NCBI GenBank assembly: GCA_963402885.1
Contig: OY727094.1
Location: 8,124,501-8,188,500 of the forward strand
Source: Antedon bifida
Lineage: Eukaryota > Echinodermata > Crinoidea > Comatulida > Antedonidae
DNA: 64,000 nt
Reading direction: 5' to 3'
The position numbers and the translations under genes are program-made. Shown here one piece after another: positions 38,641-51,745 of the stretch. Within the stretch, counting starts at the first letter, position 1. Every line of letters starts with the position of its first letter. Under the pieces are notes generated by a model. That model made no database searches, was not told where the DNA came from, and saw nothing but the letters and a program-made list of their open reading frames with translations.

Positions 38641-40196
38641 GGTGATCATTTTTATCATTTTACTGAAATTAATTTTTTTTTAAACATGCACGTACGTTAA
38701 CATACGATCGGAAAATGTTGATGTATGCCATCCTATTATATGCTTATAGTGCTGAGTTGTGCCTATATGCCATATACAATATGTACAGTATATACTGTAT
38801 ATCTATATACAGTGTAGCATAGGTGAAATTACGGGACACATGTTCTATTTTTTTGGCATGATGACGTTATCAAACTAAACTTTAAGATGACAATTTCGAA
38901 AGATAATTAATTGAGCAAAAAAATATAAGATTTGGAAAAAAATTTGGCACGTAGAAGCGCTGTGCGCGCTCTTTGAATTGTGTATAACTTTGACGAAAAA
39001 TATGAAAAAACTACTTTTTCACTTCAACTGGCCATATGTTAACGTCACAACATCCGATAGGCTTAATTTTTATATGAATTAATATCTACATTTCATCAGC
39101 TTTCATAATAAATTATAATCATCAAGGTAACCTTCAATTCTGAAGAGCTGTAAGATATTCAAATTTACTGCGAAGGTGAAATTACACGGCCTACGTTATT
39201 CAAGTTTTTACGCGTGATGACGTCATTAAAATGAAGATAGTGTCAACTCATGATAAAGATAATTAATTAAGCAAGCACATACTGAAAGTTGTGCGAAATT
39301 CGAGCACACATAACCAAGATGCGCTCTGTTGAATGTGATAATCTACACAAAAAGATAACAAATCCTAATTTTTAAATTCAAGTGGCCATTTGATGACGTC
39401 AAAACATTTTGTACGTAAAATGTGTACATGAATTCATATCTACAACTCAATGGCTTCCAGAATAAGTTAAAAAAATCGGGGGTCATCTTGCATTCTGAAG
39501 AATTATTTTCATTTTAAAAAAGACCTATTTTTCACCATTTTCAGAACTTTTGTAAAATAAATGTGCGCATTTTGTCATTTTTAACGTGCTCGTATAGCGT
39601 TATTTTAAGTCGGAACTGACTCAAATTTGGTGAATGTACTAAGGATGGTGAGTAGAATGAGATTTGTAAAAAAAATTCATATTTTTTACGCTTTTTAAGT
39701 ATCGCGCGCGCAAAAACGCATTTTTGCGCAGTAATTTTTTGAAACACGCAAATGGCCTAATTCATGCTCTAAATTGATCAAAACTTAATTTTGAGCGTTT
39801 TAAATTTTTAACGCGCGATATCACGCGCATGAACCTACGTGCGCGTGCTTTTTTTTTGCTAATATTTTTACCCTTGATCTGAAGTTTACGTGTAGTGAAT
39901 GTCATTAATATGTGATAATGAATTATGGAGATATGATTGATAATGTGATTTCGCAAAATGGCGTATAAATGTCGTCACGGATGAGTGATCACGCTGGAAA
40001 GCTTATTAGGATTAAGTTGTATTATTTGAAAGATATTCTGAAATTTTTGTAATCATTGACATTAAACTTTTTGAGATAATTGTTACACAAAATAGTGTAC
40101 AGAAACAATAAAAAGAAAAAAAATAATAAAAAAAAAAATAATAATAAAGATTTTATACAATAACAATAGGTGATCATTTTATTCTAAATGATCACC
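38641..40196. mobile_element. 1.6-kb candidate DNA element with GGTGATCATTT ends
   Basis: GGTGATCATTT at the left and AAATGATCACC at the right, each flanked by TA. The interior shows a diverged duplication of about 350 bp: 38820-39170 and 39170-39500 both start AGGTGAAATTAC and contain a TGATGACGT block then AAGATAATTAATT. The last part (39570-39960) has TTAACGTGCTCGTATA and CG-rich GCGCGC runs and matches the end of the window. No transposase is encoded. Confidence 0.6.
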
Positions 40197-40198
40197 TA
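40167..40198. other. Hairpin at the element's right end
   Basis: TAGGTGATCATTTT and AAATGATCACCTA are separated by five bases, forming a 13-bp stem. It combines a second forward copy of the terminal motif with the true right end. Confidence 0.7.
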
Positions 40199-40982
40199 AT
40201 TATTGAAATTATTACAAATACTATAACATGCTGCTCCATTTATTTTTATTTGACAAAATATAATATTCACACACTGGCATGATGATAACATCGCTACAAA
40301 TTACAAATATACTACATTTTTCGACAAATAAAATGTGGTACACTAAGGTTTTCTTGGTCTATGCTGCATTTACAGAAACTTTTTACTTTTTACAAAGATT
40401 GTATTGAAAGTGTTACAATACAACACAGATTTAGAAACTCAATTTGAACAACAGTTTATCACTTTTGACGCAGAATAAATTTTAGTATATTTTGCAAACA
40501 ATGTTTTAAAAATTTATCGTAACCATGATGCAACACAAAATATTTACATACCCTATATAGCATTATTCTTCTTAATTATGGCAAAATAGCCATTTCTTAA
40601 TTTAATTGGGAACTTGATTTTGAATCGTCCATCCATTTTCAATAGAATGCGAGAATGAGAATGCCATAGTGCCATTTCATGTTGTGACAACTACCTTTCA
40701 AAGTGGATGTTATTGGCCGCAATGTACAGATGCGAGAATAAGCAAAATTGTATACAACTAAACAGGCATCATTCCTTCAAACATGAAGGTACAGGAATGC
40801 ACTTTCTGGTGGCCACCATAACAAACTCATATTAATGCCTTTTTTGTTTTTTTTTATTTTGTAGCATTAATAAATTCACAACTCTTCCTTAGTAGATAGA
40901 GCCACGTTTTGAAGTGAGGCAAACCACCAATCAGTGGCAATAAAAATACCTTCCTTGAATTTGTATAAAACCTACATACGGA
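40199..40982. other. 3' UTR / downstream flank of the POM121-like gene
   Basis: No coding signal. AATAAA on the minus strand at 40853-40858 is a candidate poly(A) signal about 125 bases past the stop. Confidence 0.45.
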
Positions 40983-43900
40983 TCACCTCCTTTTATTCAC
41001 TTTTCTGCGGGCAGCATATTTCTTTCGGTCCCTGGCTATCGTTCCACCGGCCCCTACAGAAAAATTTTGATTCTGTCCTGTTGGCGTCATGAAACCACCG
41101 GAACCAAAGTTTGGTGCAGGAGACACTCCTGAAAACAAACAAATACATTAAATATCTCTTAATAAAGGTGTCATGATCAGCGGACACAATCTTAAAGGTC
41201 ATTAAGAATCACTGTGTCAAGCAAATGCAAGAGTGCAGAGAAGGTGCTATGTTTTTCTCATGAATGTTTCATTGTTTCCTGTTATGTTACAACTTTGTTT
41301 TCACTTTCTAAGGAGTTGCCGGATATGGTATTTCATTGGTTAAACTACCTAACTACTGAAAAAAGTCTGTCTTTTATAGCAGAAATTTGTCAAATTTTGT
41401 ATCTGGCAATTTTAAGGGAAATTCATGTTTTTTTGTCACGATTTCTGTTAAACACATTTGTTTTATTTACACTACCAGATATTATATTTAAAATGTATGC
41501 CTGTACCTGAGCTTAAATGCAATTCTCCTGGTCTATATTTGAACTAATAAGAAAGGGTTGTTTCACTCTATTAGCAATATTTTTTGGATATTTTTTAAAT
41601 AGTCTCCTACCTGATCCACCAAAGTTGAAGCCCTGTTTCGCATTATCACTCTGTCCAAATGATGGAGCCATTTGCTGGGAAGCAGCTGGAGTTGCTGCTT
41701 GGCCAAATCCGCCAAAAGAAGGCGTAGCAGAAGGAGCACCAAACTGAAAGCCTGTGTTAGCACCTTGACTGGACGCTTGACCAAAGGCCGGCTGAGAAGA
41801 ACTCTGACTGAATGAAGGAACTGCTTGAGCAGGTTGTCCAAACATGTTAGTTTGATTTGGTTGACCGAAGCTATTTGCTGCAGACGGTGCAAAGGTCGGT
41901 TTACTCGTTTGTCCAAATGCGGAGCCACTGGACTGTCCGAACCCGGTCATACTCTGTGTAGTCTGGCCAAACGCTGGTGTTGCTTGAGCTTGACTGAACA
42001 TCCCACCAGATTGAGTGCTTTGAAGATTAGTGGGATTTGATTGGCCAAATTGAAAGCCACTACTTGGTGCTTGCAAAGTCCCTACAGTAAAAATACACAA
42101 GAATATTATATTAATACTATAGAACTACTAACCATTCCATAAGAATGGAACAGTCCACATGTCTATTAAACGCCAAGTATTCTTATATTGTTTGGTTTTA
42201 TACAGGTGGTACAGTAATAATTTCAAAACAGAAAGGTCACACAGAGAGGTCATAAAAGAGGAAGTTTACATGAAACATAGAGCCAATGTTCTGTAACTTA
42301 TGGTAAATTTGACCAAATAAAGTTTCTAAATATCTTGGGACAAGCTGTAAAATTCATTATTTGGTGTTTATTATTATACATTGGGTAAAGTTCAAATTTG
42401 AAGGCATTGTGACTTCATTATTTTACTTACCAAAATTTAAACCGGTTCTGGCTCCTGCTGTCATTGTATTTGAGGTGTTTTTAGTGGTGCTTGATCCAAA
42501 ATTAAAACCACCACTGTTGCCAGTTGTACCTGAAGCAATGCCTGAAGCAATACCAGATGGCATACCAGATGTAATACCAGAGAAAACACCAGAAGTAGAG
42601 GAACTCTTAGCACCAAAGGCAAATGCAGGTGTAGAAGCTTGACCACCTGTTGATACGGACGTTACACCTGGTTGGAAGTTAAATCCACCTTGAGGTGGTT
42701 TGCTTTTGTTGGGTGCACCAAAGATTGGGTTAAATGTTTGTTTAGGTGGCGTCATCGCTGATGACATGGATGGAAGGCTATCACCAAATATCGGTTTAAA
42801 CGTACTCTTTTGCGATTGTGAAGAAACACTATTAGTAATCCCTGACGGAAACAATCCAGATGATTGACCAGACAAATTACCGGAGCTGCCAGTGGCTTTA
42901 AACTGGAAGGAGGATGAGGATGCTTGTTGAGCTGGAGTGGATGGGGCGCTTGCACCAGTCGTAGTGGCACCAAAAATATTTGAGCTCACTGTTGCACCAC
43001 CAAATGAACCTGTGTTACCAGTTATAGAACCACTGGATGTTGTGAAACTTGGTAAATTCATTGACTTATTCTGTTCTTTACTAGTTTGGTTGTTACTATT
43101 GGTGGTCATTGATCCACCAAATGTGAAGCTACCAGTTGAAGTCGATGGCACGCTGGTAGGTTGGTTAAGGGATGGACTGCTTCCAAGAACAGTTCCTCCA
43201 ACTGGAAATTTAGCACTAGCAGCACTGTCACCAGTTCCACCAAACTTGAATCCTTGTCCAGCACTAGATAATGATGTAGAACCAGTTTGAGAGGAAGGTT
43301 TAGGTTCACTGATTCCAAACTGAAATCCTGAAGGAGTATTTGAAGCACTCTTAGTTGATAGATCTGGATTCAAAGAAGTAGTGGTTTTGGTAGCCGCTGG
43401 TATGACCTTTGAACTGGTACCGAAGTTGATTACTGGCGTAGTACCTTGTGTTGATGAGACTGGTGTCATTCCAAGTCCACCTGTTGATAATTTCTGCCCA
43501 AGAGTTCCAGTTGTGAGAGAACCAGTCTTGGCAGTAGTGGATGTTAAGAGATTTGAAGGAGGAATGGTAGAAGCAGATGGCTTTCCAAGACCTTGCAAGA
43601 AAGTAGGCATAGCTGAACTGGCACCAGTTTGCTGGGTTAACAATCCTGAAGTCTTCACAGGTTCTTGTTGACTAGGCTGTTTGATTAACGATGTTAGCTG
43701 TGGTAGTCCTTTTCCAGTCGTTGACGTCTCAATATTAAGTGACGGGGTATTTGTCTGGGTTCCCAAAACATTACCAGATCCTTCTACTTTAGTATTTATT
43801 TTTAATTTAGTTTGCTCTATAAAAAAAACACACACAGATAATTAAATCGTTTTAAAACGGTAAAAAGTCCATAACTGGGAGAATATTGAGTTCTTTCTAC

Positions 43901-46900
43901 ACTATAAAACTTTATGTGACAAAAAAATGTGATATGCCCATATGGACAGAATGTGATATTTTTCTTTTTATTTGGGCATATCACTATCATATTTTGGCAA
44001 ATTACACTTTTTTGTCAAACTATTTTAATAGTGTAGACAGAGCTTTAGTTTTAATTGCTTCAAACAAGTTTTGGTTTCAGACACTTTAATCAATTTAGAC
44101 AGTTTTTGTAATGTTTATGATTAAGGGTTAGGGTTGACTTAACTCACCAAGTTCATCCTGTTCTTTAAGTTCTTGCCTAAGGAGTTTCACTCGTTGTTCC
44201 GCTTGGTATCTCGTCTCAGCCAAGTCTTTCGCTGTGAATTCAAATGATGTACTTGAAGGCTATAAATAAAAATATAATTCTGTAAGTGGATACAAACAAT
44301 AAATAAATTTAAAGTTTACTGTACTTATAAACTTTATAACTGGATCGGCAACTTTAAAACTGTGGTACTCGGAGTACACAGAGTTACTGTTTTAAACAAT
44401 CAGGAATGGTTTGAGGACCTGTAAATACCTGTTGCCAATTTTCTCTTTTTTTATATTTATATTTTAATATATCTATGGGTTATGACTTCACTTACAATAA
44501 AATGATCATTTTATTTATTAGTCGCACATGGGTTGGTCATATTTATGCAGCTGGCCTTCCTAATTATTTTACTCACTACGAATATACTGCTTCCTATGGC
44601 GCTGAATGTTGGCATTTTCCGATGACCCTGTGTCCTTTTAAGCTTTGGCTGACCGTCCGATTCAGTTTCAGAGCTTTTAACTTTTTCTTGATCATGTTTT
44701 TTTGCAGATTGGTTTGAAGATTTACCAACTATTGATACAGACACTTCTTTACTGTAATAAAAATATTACTTGAATTATTAAAACAATTTATAACATGGGG
44801 TCAAGGATGTAGCCAATCAGATGCGCTGAAATGAGTCATGTGTGCGCTCTTTATTTTTTCACTATCATGCACTGAAGTGAAAAAATAAACACACACCACT
44901 TGTATATCTTGTCCATTTTGCTAGGCCTAGGCGGTAATTTGGTAGCCGAGCAGTGGTACTTGACGTGTTAGGTCTAACTTCTTTCTAGGCCAGGTAAATG
45001 AAAATAGTAAATTTGTATGTTATAGGAGCAATCTCGGGTATTCGCAATGTTGTGCATGTCACACCATTGTAAATACCCTCAAGTGCGCCTCATCTCCACA
45101 AACACTCTGACTTGTGTATTATTTGTGAATTACTTTTAATGTTGCACAATTCAAACCGACCAAAAATTTTAACCTAGTACATTTTACGAGGCGAGTAGGT
45201 GGTTACCCAGGTGTACTAGTACACACAAAGCCACAGTCACACACAGCCATTATCTAGGGAGCCGCACATCCTTCAGGCTATTTAAGATTGCCACTTACAT
45301 ATTGGTATTTGGTAACTTTTTCTCCTGCAAAGCATGAATAAACTTCTTAGAAGGAACAACATCATCCTCCTCCAATACAGTCTCTTCAAATAATCTTTTT
45401 TTCTGTTAACAAATTAATTTTTATTATTTTATTTATTTTGTTATTTGCTCCATTTCATTCCATTATTTAATTTCATAATCTGTGCATGAAATAAAAAAAC
45501 ACATTTTAGAAATTCTAAAAAAAAAACTGACTAAGTCAAAAGATCATACTAAAATAGTCACAAAAATTACATAATTTTTAACAAAAAACATTCCGTCAAC
45601 TGTATAAAGTCAAAGTCTAAAATCTATAGTCACAACTGTCGTCTATGAAGGGAACACTAGGTGAGCAGGTGGTTTATACACAATACCACAAATTTAATTT
45701 TGTTATCATTGGAGAAATTACCTCAATGCAAATAGAGGCTTTGAACTACACTATTGATTACTCATTGCCCAATCAACACGTAGGCTTAACTTGACAATAG
45801 CCACTTTTTGGCAAAAACAAGATTCAATACTGTTTGTTTGACAAATTACCTCATAGATAGAGGCTTTAAAACTATACAATACAATGGATTAAAAAGATCC
45901 AATACACTAATATCGAGTAGAGATAATTGTATTTTCTTGTATTTTTGTGTTTAATCGCATTTTTAATTGTCTCCTACACTATAAATAGCTTCTGAAATAT
46001 AGGTGTCAAAAGGTTTCGTTATCAGAATTCACTTTATTCTAAAAAAACACGGTAAAAACTCACATTATTGGAAGCTAATCTAGAGGAGCTAAACGAACTG
46101 AATATAGCGTTGCGTGGCGTCTTTGATACAATCCCATAATTCATGCTAAGACGAGGCTGATTAACAGCTACCTTCTGACTGACTTCATTGTTGGAGACGT
46201 TGTTGTCAACGGTGAGCAGAGGAGAAGGTGTCCTTCTAAAGTTGATTTCATTTCGCCTAGCATCAAATAAATGTTAAGGAGTTAGTTTTTAAACTAAAGA
46301 GTAAAGCAACAATTAACAGTGTTTTGAAGGTGCAATGCAATATTATTGTCATTTGATTGCCGAGGATTGTGGGTCACATGATATTAAAATAAATGTTCAA
46401 TTGCACTCTTAATGACATCATTGAGAGTGCAAATTGTCATTATATGTGCGCGAGTACTGCATTTTCGTTTTTTCATGTTTATTTTTTGCTACACAGTGAG
46501 TGAGCAACCACACACGACATGAGGCTAGCTGTCATTGACTGATCATGATTGACCCACATGTAGTGTATGCCGTCTATAATTGTTCTACTCCGCTTCCAAA
46601 ATTGATTGAAAGATCAGGGACATTTTTCAGGTGTGCTATTCAAAAACTCAACTGATTTTTAAGGTTAGGTTAACCGTAGCTTACAGTTTCTTAGTTTTGT
46701 TATTATCTTCTGTTAACTTTGCTTCAGAACGATCCTTCTCTGAATTCACAGATCGTTTACGACATTTTCTGATTGCGGATATCACGCTCTCTTTACTGCA
46801 AGGGTCAGCTTTTATTTCTGCATCTAATTTCCTGAACCTAAAAAATTGGATATTTATAAGAATGTTCAAGAAGTACTGTATGTAGTTTTAGAATACGCAT

Positions 46901-47613
46901 GTGCATATTGGAGATTCAGAAATAAGGGGTGAAAGGTCATGGCAAATACGTCTCAAACATCTCAAAATTTTGGTGAAGGATATCTCATGCACAAACATGT
47001 TGCAGCATAAACTCAAGTTCAACAGGTCATAAGTAGACCTATATGGCAGCCTCGGTATTGCTGAGAATTTTACGCCTACGTACCTTTACATTTACACAGA
47101 AAGTCAGGTGTAATAATTTAAATACTGGAAATTCTTAATTCCACAATAACATTATGCACTTGTCAATGGTATGACGCATTATATGACACCCGGGGAGAGG
47201 TGAGTCATTTTTCCAATGTGCATCACACCTTATGTATAACTATGGATTAAGGATATGCAAAACGATTTTCCAACGCGCTTGCCTATACTAAAGCACTGCT
47301 GCCAATCAAACAAACACACTCACTGAACTCTGTGTCTCTAACCGCGGCCTTCATAGAACGCTGCGAATCAACTGTTACATTTTTTTAGAACAAAACGTAG
47401 CCATGTAGTCTAACAGTATCTGTATGAAGAGTAAAAGAATGGTTGGACTTACAGGGCAATCGGTGACCGGACAACATCTGGACTGGCTATCTTTATCTTT
47501 ACTGGACTTACGATACGTTTTGAGAGGTTTAAAATTCTTGGGCTTGCTCGAAGGCCTGAACGATCTTCATTGCTTTGAAAGTTCCTAAAAGCATTAGATG
47601 TGAGCCTTGACAT
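40983..47613 (-). CDS. POM121: POM121-like FG-repeat nucleoporin
   Basis: Nuclear pore component: FG repeats form the permeability barrier, and the basic N-terminal half anchors to the pore. Exons: 47613-47453, 46837-46685, 46256-46064, 45402-45299, 44751-44577, 44259-44148, 43816-42431, 42081-41611, 41128-40983. Phases match and total 2,901 nt (966 aa). The POM121 identity rests on DPCSKESVISAIRKCRKRS (residues about 65-83) and KTPRNAIFSSFSSSR (about 150), and on the C-terminus with FSVGAGG and a final Arg/Lys cluster ending KVNKRR. Residues 300-960 carry many FG, SFGQ and FNFG repeats. Vertebrate POM121 has an N-terminal membrane segment; none is in these exons. The frame upstream of the ATG is open to an acceptor at 47650, so a missing 5' coding exon is possible. 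Confidence 0.85.
42431..43816 (-). CDS. POM121-like exon 7: main FG-repeat block
   Basis: A single 1,386-nt exon of Ser/Thr/Gly/Asn-rich sequence with phenylalanine-glycine repeats: FQFG, FKFGGT, FTFGG, NIFGA, PIFGD, PIFGA, FAFG and FNFG. It also has a run of GITSGMPSGIASGIASGTTG near its end. Charge is very low, as expected of a disordered barrier-forming domain. FG spacing is about 15-30 residues. The next exon (42081-41611) continues with denser FGQ repeats. Confidence 0.9.
43891..44046. mobile_element. MITE, GCTCTGTCTACA family
   Basis: TTCTTTCTACACTATAAAAC at the left and TTTTAATAGTGTAGACAGAG at the right, 156 bp, in the intron between POM121-like exons 6 and 7. Confidence 0.75.
44850..44889. 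other. 14-bp perfect inverted repeat
   Basis: TTTATTTTTTCACT and AGTGAAAAAATAAA are separated by 12 bases, in the intron between POM121-like exons 4 and 5. Confidence 0.7.
46401..46432. other. 32-bp near-perfect palindrome
   Basis: TTGCACTCTTAATGA and TCATTGAGAGTGCAA, one mismatch, two-base centre, in the intron between POM121-like exons 2 and 3. Confidence 0.7.
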
Positions 47614-47934
47614 ATTTGGTTGAGGCCTATGGCAACTATGAACTTCTTGCTATAAAAGTAGAGCCTAGAAGAACAAAGGAGAAAAAAATATGTTTTTTAT
47701 TAGATTTGTTAGTTCGTTCGTTTTTATTTCACAATGCATCAAACTTAATAGTTTTACAAAATAATTAAAAGTATTAAATAAAAAATGCAAAGCCTGGAAA
47801 AGACCAAATAAGCTCAATATAGAGCTTTAAGCCTGGTTTCAAAATACATTAATAATTGTATCAAATACAATAAACAATAATTAAATATATAGATTATCAT
47901 CAAATTATGACACATTTACTTTTAGTCTAGGTAG

Positions 47935-48050
47935 GCCCAAATATGGTAGTGATATGCCCAAATATTGTAGTTTTATATGACATCATCACGTCCATATATG
48001 GGCACATCACACTTTTTGTCACATATAGTGTGATAGAGTGTAGGCTAAGC
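47935..48050. repeat. Partial MITE, GCTCTGTCTACA family
   Basis: Right two-thirds only: AAATATGGTAGTGATATGCC, then CATATATGGGCACATCACAC, and a worn right end. Confidence 0.55.
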
Positions 48051-48454
48051 ATGTAATTGAAATGATATAATTTATGAAGAAGTTATTACTTTCATAAAAT
48101 ATAAATCGCCCTCCAATTACATTTTGGAACCTAGCCTAGGATTAGACGAGTGAGAAACCACACATCGCTTGTCTCACGTAGAATACTGTACATACGTATC
48201 TTCCTGAGCGGTAACCAAATAAATGAGGAAATAATAATTATAATTTATTGAAACTTCACTCTTATTTATATTATTCAAAAATGTAAATTTTTTGTGGATT
48301 AAAATGTGCGTCCATTAAAATGAAAAAAATGCTAAAAAATTAAACGTTTAATAAATAATAATAAAATAGGCCTAGGCCTAGAAAATGGTTATCTTGATCA
48401 CCGAAAGGATAATAGCCTGGCCCTAGAGGCCTACTACTAGGCCTAGGGGTTTAC

Positions 48455-50251
48455 GATGAAATCGGTCGCGTCTGAAATCGGTCGCGTTTGAAATCGGTCG
48501 CGATAAAATCAACTTCCGGTATTTTGTATGGCGCGCCGCTAGAGCTATACTTTTGATGAAATCGGTCGCGTTTGAAATCGGTCGCGCTATTTTGTATGGA
48601 TCGAGCGGGATGCATGCTAGAGCGGGATAAACATTTTTCGTTTATATAGATTTAATTGCTATTTTTTAGGAACTAGATTATTTAAGTGGATATTTTTTAC
48701 TTGGTTAATAAATATTTATTATCAATCATTAAATTAATTTTTTTTTTTTTGTATTTCACAGGTCTCGGAGAAGGACTGTGTCAGTTCAAAATGGCCATTT
48801 CTAAACACGTTTAAATATTATATTAGGCATAATGTTATATTAGGCATATAATAATTTACCTCTATTTATATGTACTGTAATTAATATATTATATAGAGAA
48901 TATACGTCTGCCGTGTCTTTTATTATGCAAACAATTACGTAAAAGAGAACAATTTATTTAAAAACAATAATTTTTACAATATAGCCCGTAAAGTCAGCGT
49001 ATCCATTTTTATACTTATGCATACTGTGGCAGATTATATCATATCCATGTCGTTAACAACATACTATTCGATCACCTTATTTTTATTTCTATTTTATTTC
49101 TATCCGTTATGTAGGATAATATTAAGTGTATAATGATTATTGTTGAGGCAAATCACGTGTATATTTTTATTTCTGAGGTTTAAAATAGTTGTTAGTAAAA
49201 TGATCATTATATGCGAATGGTTAAAAGGCGAGTAACTGAAATAACCCCCCACATAAGCCATATCGGAGATGCGCCTTCTATGATCGTGCAGCTGTTTCCT
49301 CTAACACAATACGTTATTTTGCTGACGGGGTTTCCCCTTTTTAAAAAACACGCACTTGTTAGTGTGTCAACTCATGGACAAAACACGTACGATCGTTGTC
49401 CATGGCGAGGTAAAGATGACAGTTGTGATTTATATATAATTTACGTATATACGTCGGCGATACTATAGATTTTAATTTGAATATCTTTTATTCCTTCATT
49501 TATAATACAGTAATCATTTAATGTAAATTTAAGTAAGTGCAACTCAGTGTCTCACATTCATACGCCGTTCGTAAATATAAATGTTTAAATATCAGTGCAG
49601 ATTACCTCTTTGAGAATCGTGTCCACCTTTATTATCCATACATTATTATTCTCACATCAATCATTGTACATCATAGTCCTACTGTAGGCCGGTAGATTGA
49701 TTTATAACGGCATATTATCTATATATTTTATTAATATCCTAAAACCATACGTAATTGTTTGCATAATTATGAATAAAAGACACGACAGACGTATATTCTC
49801 TATATAATATATTAATTACAGTACATATAAATAGAGGTAAATTATTATATGCCTTATATAATATTATGCCTAATATAATATTTAAACGTGTTTATAAATG
49901 GCCATTTTGAACAGACACAGTCCTTCTCCGAGACCTGTGAAATACAAAAAAAAAAATTAATTTAATGATTAACAATAAATATTTATTAACCAAATAAAAA
50001 ATATCCACATAAATAATCTAGTTCCTAACAAATATCAATTAAATATATATAAACGAAAAATGTATATCCCGCTCTAGCAGGCATCCCGCTCGATCCATAC
50101 AAAATAGCGCGACCGATTTCAAACGCGACCGATTTCAAACGCGACCGATATAATCAAAAGTATAGCTCTAGCGGCGCGCCATACAAAATACCGGAAGTTG
50201 ATTTTATCGCGATTTCAAACGCGACCGATTTCAAGCGCGACCGATTTCATC
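48455..50251. mobile_element. 1.8-kb foldback element with arms of about 0.5 kb
   Basis: The left arm 48455-48941 and right arm 49748-50251 are inverted copies, about 90% alike by eye, around an 806-bp unrelated centre. Each arm begins with tandem 16-bp units of GAAATCGGTCGCGTTT (three, then two more after a 57-bp spacer in the left arm). Later come GGCGCGCCGCTAGAGCTATA and GAGCGGGATGCATGCTAGAG. I see no transposase frame and no clear target duplication. It lies upstream of, or in a 5' intron of, the POM121-like gene. Confidence 0.88.
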
Positions 50252-50530
50252 TGACACCGGCCTAGGCTAGGCTGTTTTTTCTGTCTTCTCTCTTACTCAT
50301 TTATAGCATATAGTAGGCTGCAAGACACCGGCTTGCTAGGCCTAGCTAGCCAGGCCTGCTAGACCTATCTAGGGCCTAGTAGGCCTCCTAGCTAGGTAGG
50401 CCCTAGCTAGCTAGTCAGTAGGCATAGCCTAGTTAGGCTAGGCCTAGCCTAGTAGTAGTTGCCTTGCTACTCTTACACTGGATGCTAGCCTAGGCTAGGG
50501 CTAGTCAATTATTAGGCCCACTTGAGTAAT
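50252..50530. repeat. AGGCCTAG/CTAGCTAG-rich stretch
   Basis: Dense overlapping palindromic words such as CTAGGCCTAG and CTAGCTAG. The same words are scattered through introns and flanks elsewhere (28374-28400, 34685-34870, 48365-48445). Confidence 0.65.
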
Positions 50531-51229
50531 AATAATTATCACCGAACTGACAGTGACACCCACCTACGCTGCCATGAGTTTGTTAAAGAACATTCAAATA
50601 TGAAAGCGAAGTACTAGCCTAGGCTAGGCCTAACCGAGAAGAGGGGTTTTGTGGTCTTCTTTCAGCGAAGCCGAAGTGCCGCATGATCCGCTTTTTGCAC
50701 CAAAAAAAAAAATTATCTCTCGGGAACTATTTCATATGTTAGAGGGCGCTCACTAATTCTCAGTAGAGTCGAGTCGCGTTTGCACGCGACTAAAAATCCC
50801 CGAAAAAAAATACAACTTTAACGAACTTTATTTAGAACAAAAATGTATAATATACATATGTGTGTAATTTAAAGATGAAAAATAGTCAACCAGAACTTGC
50901 CCATTGGTGAAACGGAAAAGTTAGTGAAATTATTAAAACATAAATAACCGTTCATATGTCTTTTAAAAATATATTTAATAATTTTGTTCATTCCCAACAT
51001 GGTATTTGAAGATTTCTACTTTCAACATCCGAATAAGCTCGTTAATTTATTTTACGTTACCATATTTTTTTTTTCTCAAAAATAATCCTTGTAACCTACT
51101 TACATTAAAAATGGCACCGTAGAAAACACATGACCTTTTTGGATTCTGTGGACAGATCGCTCTGCAACATTGTACAGATTTGACTGTAGGCCTATACAAA
51201 ACGGAAAAGAATCAAAAATCAAAAGGTTC

Positions 51230-51258
51230 TATTATTATTATTATTATTATTATTATTA
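51230..51258. repeat. (ATT)n microsatellite
   Basis: About ten uninterrupted ATT units. Confidence 0.9.
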
Positions 51259-51589
51259 AGGACTACAATTTCAACTCAACTACAAACGACACTAGCAATG
51301 TAGGCCTACTAATCATTTTATTTATAGGCCACGTAATAGGAATAAAATTGATAAGTATTCATTAAGATCCTTACAGTGTTTAAAAGATATATTGTCCTCC
51401 TACAAAATATTTTTTTTTCAATTTTTTTAATATGCCATTTGTCACATAATATTTATTCACTTTTACCAAAAACTGGATCGAAAAAAACCCCAATTATTTA
51501 CCTGAAAAAATGTAATTTAAAGCTAAAAATACTTGAATTGTCTGCCAGACAATGGTTGTTGGTTAAAATTAAATGTTTCCTTTCTCTTT

Positions 51590-51745
51590 TCTTTTTATAA
51601 GTGGAATAATTACTTTTTTGTTTTTTTTTGTAATGAAGTGAATAACTTTATTAAAACTACAAAATGGCCTATTTAAAGTCTTTATTAATTTATTTTATTA
51701 ATCTTTTCATGTTTTTGGGGGACACTAATATCTTTAATAGTTGCT
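51590..51745. repeat. Interspersed repeat fragment, GAATAACTTTA family
   Basis: GTGAATAACTTTATTAAAAC and GTTTTTGGGGGACACTAATA. Closest to the copy at 1048-1180. Confidence 0.5.

Noticed and set aside
49211..49468. Possible gene in the foldback core (85 codons)
   Set aside because: No similarity I recognise, and no conserved motif. Length is compatible with chance.
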